Shown here: positions 1 to 4,725 of the stretch, one piece after another | Layout of the letters: the number at the start of each line of letters is the position of its first letter | How positions within the stretch are numbered: the stretch's first letter is position 1 | Assembly: GCA_900544525.1 (NCBI GenBank) | Contig: UQVN01000168.1 | Coordinates: 1 to 7,555, forward strand | From: an uncultured Eubacteriales bacterium | GTDB taxonomy: Bacteria > Bacillota > Clostridia > Lachnospirales > Lachnospiraceae | DNA length: 7,555 bases | Reading direction: 5' to 3' | Translations under genes and position numbers: made by a program | Notes under the pieces: model-generated | Told to the model about the DNA's origin: nothing | Databases searched by the model: none | The model's input: the letters and a program-made list of their open reading frames with translations, nothing else

Positions 1-144
1 ATTGCAGAAGGGGTTGAAACAAAAGAGCAAGTAAAATTTTTATTAGAAAATGATTGTTTGATTGCACAAGGTTTTTATTATTCAAAACCACTGAAGAAAG
101 AACAATATTTCTTAAAGTTAAAAGAAATAAAAGAAAAGAAATGA
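1..144 (+). CDS. EAL-domain protein, C-terminal fragment (cyclic-di-GMP phosphodiesterase)
   Basis: This is the last 47 codons of a gene whose 5' part lies outside the window; it ends with TGA at 142-144. The visible peptide begins IAEGVETKEQVKFLL, continues through NDCLIAQGFYYSKPL and has a lysine-rich tail. The AEGVET block followed by a QG(F/Y)xxSKPL block is the characteristic end of an EAL domain, the family that hydrolyses cyclic di-GMP to pGpG. The catalytic EAL and metal-binding motifs lie upstream of the window, so activity cannot be judged, and any N-terminal sensor or GGDEF domain is unseen. The EAL domain appears to be the C-terminal domain, with only about 17 residues after the SKPL motif. 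The gene converges on queT. Confidence 0.85.
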   Translation: MAEGVETKEQVKFLLENDCLIAQGFYYSKPLKKEQYFLKLKEIKEKK

Positions 145-145
145 T

Positions 146-241
146 GAAAAGCACAATGAATTTACAAAGTTTCTAAGAGGATTCTAATATATAAAGATTA
201 TATATAGAAAGGAAAGAAATTGTAAATACACTGTGCTTTTC
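146..241. terminator. Long imperfect hairpin between convergent genes, probable bidirectional terminator
   Basis: Two 20-nt arms (146-165 and 222-241) are reverse complements except at two positions. The outer parts read GAAAAGCACA and TGTGCTTTTC, so each strand has an A-rich start and a T-rich end, as in a bidirectional intrinsic terminator. The 56 nt between the arms also pair: 166-174 with 215-221 (two bases bulged), then an AT-rich stem of 11 bp with one bulge (182-193 with 199-209) capped by AAGAT. The element starts 1 nt after the EAL stop codon and ends 18 nt before the queT stop. Its length is unusual for a terminator; it could be a terminator with an insert, or a small palindromic repeat element. 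Confidence 0.55.
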
Positions 242-259
242 TTGCTATCTATTACTATG

Positions 260-766
260 TTATGATTCTTTTATGTTGGATGAAGTTGTGGAAGAAAAGA
301 TATTTGTCTTTTCTAAGGCGCGCATTACGATCATTCCGAGTACACCACAAGAAAGAATTTCTCCAATTCCAACGGTTACCATTAGTACAGGAATTGGAAG
401 TGGAGCACCATATCCATATTTAATAACAAATGGTACAAGTAATGCATTTGCGATAATTGGAGGCAATGGAGCCAATTTTTTGTGTTTACGAATGGAGTAA
501 GTTCCAATAGCGCCAATGAGAGTAGCGAAACTACCAATTACAATATCAAGGAGAATAATTCCTTTTCCTAACATATTCGCAATCAGGCAACCAAGGAATA
601 GTCCAGGAATTGCAGCTGGTGTAAAGACTGGTAAAATTGTTAATGCTTCAGAAACACGAAACTGAATTTCACCAAATGAAATTGGGGCTAGGGCTACGGT
701 TATAACCACATAAAATGCTGCGATCATAGCAGCTTGTGTAAGAAATTGTGTTTTTGTTTTTTTCAT
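260..766 (-). CDS. queT: QueT-family queuosine-precursor transporter (ECF S component)
   Basis: This predicted integral membrane protein of 168 residues belongs to the QueT family. These are substrate-binding S components of energy-coupling factor transporters, thought to import a queuosine precursor such as preQ1 with the shared EcfA/A'/T module, which is not encoded here. The sequence shows a short basic N-terminus, then about five or six hydrophobic segments, with the family-like stretch GEIQFRVSEALTILP after the first helix. Length fits the family (about 160-170 residues). The start at 766 is chosen because AGAGG (776-780) lies 9 nt upstream. The upstream in-frame ATG at 775 directly abuts that site with no spacing and would add only MRK. 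A sigma-A-like promoter and a preQ1-riboswitch-like leader precede the gene, which supports the substrate assignment. It appears monocistronic, ending at the shared hairpin with the EAL gene. Confidence 0.85.
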   Translation of the reverse strand: MKKTKTQFLTQAAMIAAFYVVITVALAPISFGEIQFRVSEALTILPVFTPAAIPGLFLGCLIANMLGKGIILLDIVIGSFATLIGAIGTYSIRKHKKLAPLPPIIANALLVPFVIKYGYGAPLPIPVLMVTVGIGEILSCGVLGMIVMRALEKTNIFSSTTSSNIKES

Positions 767-775
767 TTTTCTCAT

Positions 776-816
776 CCTCTAGTTTTGTTTTAGGTGTGGA
801 AGGTTTCGAACACACC
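776..816 (-). promoter_or_regulatory. Candidate preQ1-I riboswitch in the queT leader
   Basis: On the - strand the queT leader contains a 6-bp stem GGTGTG/CACACC (plus coordinates 811-816 and 793-798) closing a 12-nt loop that begins TTC. It is followed by an A-rich tail TAAAACAAAACTAGAGG that runs into the ribosome binding site. A small stem, a 12-nt loop beginning UUC, a C just before the 3' stem strand and an AAAACUA-type tail overlapping the Shine-Dalgarno are features of the preQ1-I aptamer. Loop CCUU could pair with GAGG of the tail to form the pseudoknot and hide the ribosome binding site, giving translational control. The pseudoknot pairing is not the canonical one, so a plain hairpin remains possible. 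The downstream QueT gene strongly supports the call. Confidence 0.5.
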
Positions 817-862
817 AATTTTTAGTTACAAAATATTGTCCATCTATTTGAACAACTTGTAT

Positions 863-891
863 AATATAGCATAATAATTTTTATCTGTCAA
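863..891 (-). promoter_or_regulatory. Promoter for queT
   Basis: On the - strand a perfect -35 TTGACA (plus 886-891) is separated by 17 nt from a -10 TATATT (plus 863-868). Transcription would start near 856 and give a leader of about 90 nt carrying the riboswitch-like element. It lies divergent to the mgtA promoter, with about 100 bp between the two -35 boxes. Confidence 0.75.
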
Positions 892-989
892 ATGATTACA
901 TGATGCTTATAGAGCCCATTTTTTGAAGAATTTCAAAGTAAAAACAAGGAGGTAAATAAAACATTAAAAATAATTTTTTAAAAATGGGG

Positions 990-1017
990 TTGACAGATTT
1001 TTATTTCTGAGTATACT
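990..1017 (+). promoter_or_regulatory. Promoter for the M-box/mgtA transcript
   Basis: A perfect -35 TTGACA (990-995) is followed after 16 nt by TATACT (1012-1017), a strong vegetative-type promoter. Transcription would begin near 1024, about 10 nt before the M-box aptamer. That fits the aptamer being read out as the first element of the transcript. The start of mgtA lies about 640 nt downstream. Confidence 0.75.
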
Positions 1018-1033
1018 AATAAAAGAAAAGTGA

Positions 1034-1180
1034 ATACCGGTAGGTAAGGCTACTATGGAGGATACGGACTGCTGCCGCAAAATTATGGAGACATAATGCG
1101 TAGGTCTGAACAGGCTTTGTCGAATCAAGGCATAGCATAATGCAGTTTCATCGCCCCACAGAGTTAAAGCCCAAACGGTG
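1034..1180 (+). ncRNA. M-box (ykoK) Mg2+ riboswitch aptamer
   Basis: The stretch carries the conserved blocks of the M-box leader in order: GGTAGGTAAGGCTACTATGG, then GGATACGGACTGCTGCC, a variable hairpin (GCAAAATTATG/CATAATGC, about 1077-1100), then GGTCTGAACAGG, then AAGGCATAGCATAATGCAG, and finally CAGAGTTAAAGCCCAAACGGT. The closing helix pairs ACCG (1036-1039) with CGGT (1176-1179). The M-box binds several Mg2+ ions. In characterised members high Mg2+ stabilises the aptamer and favours a downstream terminator, turning off the Mg2+ transporter gene. Here it sits between a strong promoter and an intrinsic terminator and precedes an MgtA-type ATPase, exactly the expected context. Aptamer edges are approximate. 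Confidence 0.9.
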
Positions 1181-1195
1181 ATAAGTGAGATTTTT

Positions 1196-1235
1196 CCCAT
1201 GCGTTGTCAGTTGGACTTTGCTTGGGATTTTTTTT
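1196..1235 (+). terminator. M-box expression-platform terminator
   Basis: The arms CCCATGC (1196-1202) and GCTTGGG (1220-1226) pair with one T-T mismatch. An inner GTC/GAC stem (1206-1208 with 1213-1215) may extend the helix, and a run of eight T follows at 1228-1235. It begins 16 nt after the aptamer and is the likely switch output. An alternative pairing that would disarm it is available: CCCAA at 1170-1174, inside the aptamer 3' side, is complementary to TTGGG at 1222-1226. That antiterminator is inference. Confidence 0.75.
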
Positions 1236-1289
1236 GTGCGGAAAACACTTTTTAAAATAATTTAGGAAAGAAAGTAGAGGTGAGTGTAT

Positions 1290-1370
1290 ATGGATCACAG
1301 TCGAAGTTGTAACTGGAATTTTATAGAGAATGTGAATAATCAAAAACTATGCGCTCATTTTTATCGGTAA
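1290..1370 (+). CDS. Leader ORF of 26 codons upstream of mgtA
   Basis: This small ORF lies 54 nt past the M-box terminator and about 290 nt before mgtA, so it should be translated only when the riboswitch lets transcription continue. A good ribosome binding site AGAGGTGAG (1276-1284) stands 5 nt before the ATG, in a leader otherwise poor in such sites. An in-frame GTG at 1284 overlaps the site and is a less likely start. The peptide begins MDHSRSCNWNFIEN and ends NNQKLCAHFYR, followed by TAA. It is polar, rich in asparagine, with two cysteines and two histidines, no membrane segment and no proline. I do not recognise it. MgtL, the proline-rich leader peptide of enterobacterial mgtA, occupies a similar place but is not similar in sequence. 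It could be a regulatory leader peptide, a functional small protein, or chance. Confidence 0.5.
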   Translation: MDHSRSCNWNFIENVNNQKLCAHFYR

Positions 1371-1445
1371 ATGATAACTGTTTACAAATAGAGATGTTTC
1401 TTTTGCATAGGAAAATTACAGATACAACAAAAGACCAATGATTAT

Positions 1446-1491
1446 CCACAGAGAAGAAAGAAAAAGAGAATTCTTTTCCTGTGGTATTTTT
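1446..1491 (+). terminator. Second terminator-like hairpin in the mgtA leader
   Basis: CCACAG (1446-1451) pairs perfectly with CTGTGG (1479-1484), with a purine-rich AAAAGA (about 1462-1467) to TCTTTT (about 1472-1477) stem inside and the loop GAAT. It is followed by TATTTTT. The internal loop on the 5' side makes it weaker than the other terminators here. It lies 75 nt after the leader ORF stop and well before mgtA, so if active it would reduce transcription into mgtA a second time. It may alternatively be an RNA processing or pausing structure. Confidence 0.45.
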
Positions 1492-1503
1492 ATGCCTATT
1501 TTT

Positions 1504-1589
1504 AATAATAACATTATAAAATAATTTTAATAATGTATAAAATAGATGTATTTAAAAATTAAAATAGATATAAAAACAATGTTATTATT
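1504..1589. repeat. AT-rich stretch framed by a perfect 12-bp inverted repeat
   Basis: AATAATAACATT (1504-1515) and AATGTTATTATT (1578-1589) are exact reverse complements. The 62 nt between them are almost pure A/T and contain a 10-bp direct repeat TAAAATAGAT (1538-1547 and 1560-1569). Weak TATAAA-like sequences could serve as an internal promoter, but no convincing -35 was found. Such low-complexity sequence makes repeats likely by chance. From here to the mgtA start I see only a small hairpin (TTTCTTTG at 1597-1604 with CAAAGA and AAA up to 1617) and the mgtA ribosome binding site; the bases from 1371 to 1445 hold nothing I recognise. Confidence 0.4.
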
Positions 1590-1662
1590 TTGAGGGTTTC
1601 TTTGGGACAAAGAGAAAAGGGAAATAGTTGATCTTAAAATAGAAATGCAGGAGGACAAAATA

Positions 1663-4410
1663 ATGAGAAAAGAAAGAGCAATGAGAAAGCAGTCTGTTCG
1701 AGTTTATCAAGAAGAACAAAAAAGAAATTTAAATTTTTCTGCTCATAATCAAGCAGATGATGTCTTAAAGAGGTGGAATAGTTCATTCGATGGATTGGAT
1801 AAAAGAACAGTTTTGGAAAATCGGGAGCAGTATGGAAAAAATAAAGTAACTTATGAGAAGAAAAAGTCGTTTCCACTTCTTTTAATCGAAGCATTTGTGA
1901 ATCCATTTACTGCAATTTTATTTGTACTTGCCATTGTATCTGCCGTTACAGATATTCTAATTCCTGTTTGGCAAAAAAATAGAGGGGATTTCAATCCGAT
2001 GACAGTGATTATTATTGTAACGATGGTTACAATTTCAGGTGTGCTTCGATTGATACAAGAGTCCCGTTCTGGAAATGCAGCAGAAAAGCTATTGGCCATG
2101 ATTACCACCACTTGTACTGTGAAACGAATCGAAGGCGGACAACAAGAGATTCCATTAGAGGACGTAGTAGTAGGAGATATTATTTCTCTCTCCGCTGGCG
2201 ATATGATACCAGCCGATCTTCGGTTGATTGAGACGAAAGACTTTTTTGTAAGCCAATCTTCTTTAACGGGAGAAAGTGAGCCAATTGAGAAAGAAAGTAC
2301 AACTAGAGATACCAATTATGATTCTATGACGGACTATAAAAATATTGCTTTTATGGGAAGTAATGTTATAAGTGGAAGTGCAACTGCTGTTGTAATCGCA
2401 GTAGGCGATCAAACGTTATTTGGCTCTATGGCATCTGCAGTCGGAGGAGAAGCTGTGGAAACCAACTTTACAAAAGGAGTAAATTCTGTTTCTTGGGTGC
2501 TCATTCGTTTTATGTTTTTTATGGCACCAATTGTATTTGTAATGAATGGGATTACGAAAGGAGATTGGCTCCAAGCATTTTTATTTGCAATTTCGATTGC
2601 TGTTGGTTTGACACCTGAGATGTTACCGATGATCGTAACGACTTGCCTTGCCAAAGGAGCTGTTTCCATGTCCAAGAAAAAGACGGTTGTAAAAAACTTA
2701 AATTCCATTCAAAATTTTGGCGCTATGGATATTTTATGCACAGATAAGACAGGAACATTGACAGAGGATAAGGTAGTGTTAGAATATCACTTAAATGTGA
2801 TGGGAGAAAAAGATGATCGTATTCTTCGTCATGCTTATTTAAATAGTTATTTTCAAACGGGCTATAAAAATTTAATGGATTTAGCAATTATAAAAAGAAC
2901 AGAAGAGGAAGAAGAAAAAAATCCAGATCTTATGGATTTATCTTCTGCTTATGAAAAAGTGGATGAAATTCCATTTGATTTTACAAGACGCCGATTGTCA
3001 ACGGTTGTAGAAGATAAGTTTGGAAAACGTCAAATGATAACAAAGGGAGCAGTAGAAGAGATGCTTTCCATTTGTACTTATGTAGAATATGAAAATGAGA
3101 TACAACCATTAACAGAGAAAATGAAACAAAAAATTTTAAAGACGGTTGATGAATTAAACGATGACGGTATGCGAGTTGTGGCATTAGCGCAAAAGAATCA
3201 TCCGTCACCAGTAGGAGAATTTGGAGTTAAGGATGAGTGTGATATGGTATTACTGGGCTATTTAGCCTTTCTTGATCCTCCAAAACAATCTACAAAAAAA
3301 GCGATAAAAGCGTTGAAGCAATATGGAGTTACAACAAAAGTTTTAACAGGAGATAATGAAAAAGTAACCCGCTGTATTTGTAAACAAGTGGGGTTACAAG
3401 TCAATCATCTGTTGCTAGGATCTGAAATCGATGAGATGGATGATGAAATGCTAGCCAAAGTAGCAGAAAAAACAGATGTTTTTGCAAAGCTTTCTCCCGA
3501 TCAAAAAGCGCGGATTGTATCCGTTTTAAGAGAAAATGGTCATACGGTTGGATTTATGGGAGATGGAATCAACGATGCAGTGGCTATGAAAAATGCGGAT
3601 ATTGGTATTTCTGTTGATACGGCTGTTGATATTGCAAAAGAGTCTGCAGATATTATCTTATTAGAAAAAGACTTACTCGTATTAGAAGAAGGAATTATTG
3701 AAGGAAGAAAAACCTATGCCAATATGATTAAGTATATTAAGATGACAGCGTCTTCTAATTTTGGAAATATGTTTTCTGTTTTAATTGCAAGTGTATTATT
3801 GCCATTTCTTCCAATGATGAGTCTTCAGCTAATTTTACTAAATTTAATTTATGATTTATCTTGTACAGCGATTCCTTGGGATCACGTAGATGAAGAGTTT
3901 TTACGTGTGCCAAGAAAGTGGGAAGCGGATTCTATTGGGAAATTTATGGTATGGATTGGACCAACAAGCTCTATTTTTGACTGGACAACGTATATTTTTA
4001 TGTATTTTATCTTTTGTCCGCTTTTTGTCTCTCATGGAGTGCTTTATAATGATTTGGCGAATCACTATGTAGGAAGTCAACTAACACAATTAAAAGAAGC
4101 GTATGAGGCTATGTTTCAAGCAGGATGGTTTGTAGAATCTATGTGGAGTCAAACGTTAGTGATCCATATGATTCGTACGAAGAAATTACCATTTATAAAG
4201 AGTCATGCATCTGCACCTGTTATGGTGTTGACCATAACAGGAATTGTTTTATTGACAATGATTCCATTTACTCCTGTTGGAACTATGTTAGGTTTTGTTT
4301 CCTTACCACTTTCTTATTTTGCTTATTTAATCCCATGTATTTTGCTTTATATGCTGTTAGCTACTAGTATTAAAAAAGCATATATAAGACGATATGGGGA
4401 ACTATTATAA
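1663..4410 (+). CDS. mgtA: MgtA-type Mg2+-importing P-type ATPase
   Basis: This 915-residue P-type ATPase of the MgtA/MgtB (P3B) class sits in the cytoplasmic membrane and uses ATP to bring in Mg2+. Landmarks, counted from the start at 1663, are an N-terminal cation-ATPase domain, M1-M2 (about 76-125), the actuator motif TGES (202-205), M3-M4 with VGLTPEMLPM around P318, and the phosphorylated aspartate D361 in CTDKTGTLTED. TGDN follows at 562-565, then MGDGINDA (hinge, about 632-639). Six C-terminal helices include the class-typical NLIYDLSCTAIPWDHVDEE. All catalytic motifs are intact and length is typical. The start at 1663 is preferred over an in-frame ATG at 1645 because AGGAGG (1649-1654) lies 8 nt before it and inside the longer version. 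An M-box upstream supports Mg2+ as substrate and predicts induction at low Mg2+. A small membrane protein gene follows 61 nt later with no terminator between. Confidence 0.93.
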   Translation: MRKERAMRKQSVRVYQEEQKRNLNFSAHNQADDVLKRWNSSFDGLDKRTVLENREQYGKNKVTYEKKKSFPLLLIEAFVNPFTAILFVLAIVSAVTDILIPVWQKNRGDFNPMTVIIIVTMVTISGVLRLIQESRSGNAAEKLLAMITTTCTVKRIEGGQQEIPLEDVVVGDIISLSAGDMIPADLRLIETKDFFVSQSSLTGESEPIEKESTTRDTNYDSMTDYKNIAFMGSNVISGSATAVVIAVGDQTLFGSMASAVGGEAVETNFTKGVNSVSWVLIRFMFFMAPIVFVMNGITKGDWLQAFLFAISIAVGLTPEMLPMIVTTCLAKGAVSMSKKKTVVKNLNSIQNFGAMDILCTDKTGTLTEDKVVLEYHLNVMGEKDDRILRHAYLNSYFQTGYKNLMDLAIIKRTEEEEEKNPDLMDLSSAYEKVDEIPFDFTRRRLSTVVEDKFGKRQMITKGAVEEMLSICTYVEYENEIQPLTEKMKQKILKTVDELNDDGMRVVALAQKNHPSPVGEFGVKDECDMVLLGYLAFLDPPKQSTKKAIKALKQYGVTTKVLTGDNEKVTRCICKQVGLQVNHLLLGSEIDEMDDEMLAKVAEKTDVFAKLSPDQKARIVSVLRENGHTVGFMGDGINDAVAMKNADIGISVDTAVDIAKESADIILLEKDLLVLEEGIIEGRKTYANMIKYIKMTASSNFGNMFSVLIASVLLPFLPMMSLQLILLNLIYDLSCTAIPWDHVDEEFLRVPRKWEADSIGKFMVWIGPTSSIFDWTTYIFMYFIFCPLFVSHGVLYNDLANHYVGSQLTQLKEAYEAMFQAGWFVESMWSQTLVIHMIRTKKLPFIKSHASAPVMVLTITGIVLLTMIPFTPVGTMLGFVSLPLSYFAYLIPCILLYMLLATSIKKAYIRRYGELL

Positions 4411-4471
4411 ACCATTGTACATGATAATAGAAAATTTTAGATAAAAAGAAATTTATTTGGAGGGATGGAAA

Positions 4472-4624
4472 ATGAATTGGACAAATCTTTGGATGAAATT
4501 GTTTGGAACAACAAGCTTATTTGGGGTTGATATGGGATTTTGGGTTTCTCTCTCTTTTTGTGTTCTAATAGTCATAGCGATGAATGTTGTTTTTTGGAGT
4601 CGAAAGCCAACAAAGGGCGAATGA
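4472..4624 (+). CDS. Small single-pass membrane protein downstream of mgtA (50 aa)
   Basis: A 50-codon ORF starts 61 nt after mgtA, with GGAGGG (4459-4464) 7 nt before the ATG and TGA at 4622-4624. The protein begins MNWTNLWMKLFGTTSLFGVD, followed by one strongly hydrophobic segment (about residues 21-42, GFWVSLSFCVLIVIAMNVV in its core), and ends FWSRKPTKGE. The basic tail suggests a cytoplasmic C-terminus. No terminator is seen between mgtA and this ORF, and a strong one follows 18 nt after its stop, so it should be the second gene of the Mg2+-controlled transcript. By position it resembles small partners of ATPases (MgtS and MgtR with MgtA, KdpF with KdpABC), but I see no sequence match. 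A stabilising or regulatory subunit of MgtA is inference. An overlapping ATG at 4465 in another frame abuts the ribosome binding site and gives only 21 codons. Confidence 0.75.
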   Translation: MNWTNLWMKLFGTTSLFGVDMGFWVSLSFCVLIVIAMNVVFWSRKPTKGE

Positions 4625-4642
4625 TTTAAGGGGAAATAGTAG

Positions 4643-4704
4643 AAACGATAGAAAAGCGTGAACCAATGGGATCTAAATCCATTGGTTCACGCTTTTTATC
4701 GTTT
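4643..4704. terminator. Strong bidirectional intrinsic terminator
   Basis: A nearly perfect stem of about 27 bp pairs AAACGATA and AAAAGCGTGAACCAATGG (4643-4669) with CCATTGGTTCACGCTTTTT and ATCGTTT (4679-4704). The loop is about 8 nt and there is a single unpaired base near the outer end. The A-rich start and T-rich end on each strand make it work both ways. It ends the mgtA unit (18 nt after the small ORF) and the convergent xanthine dehydrogenase gene (21 nt past its stop). Confidence 0.9.
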
Positions 4705-4725
4705 ATGTAAAGACAACGAGGGTTA

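Noticed and set aside
767..775. Earlier in-frame ATG for queT
   Set aside because: It directly abuts AGAGG with no spacer; the ATG three codons later has 9 nt and fits the family N-terminus better.
964..1200. 78-codon open frame on the - strand
   Set aside because: It lies entirely antisense to the promoter, M-box and first terminator arm. The RNA structure explains the sequence, and the predicted protein shows no recognisable domain.
1386..1433. Very short ORFs (6 and 15 codons) after the leader ORF
   Set aside because: They have no suitably spaced ribosome binding site and are expected by chance.
1645..1662. Earlier in-frame ATG for mgtA
   Set aside because: The AGGAGG ribosome binding site lies inside this extension and is ideally spaced for the ATG at 1663.
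1851..2315. 154-codon open frame on the - strand within mgtA
   Set aside because: It is a shadow of the well-supported mgtA reading frame, with no family motifs and no ribosome binding site that I can see.
4465..4530. 21-codon ORF overlapping the small membrane protein start in another frame
   Set aside because: Its ATG touches the ribosome binding site without spacing and the peptide is short and featureless.
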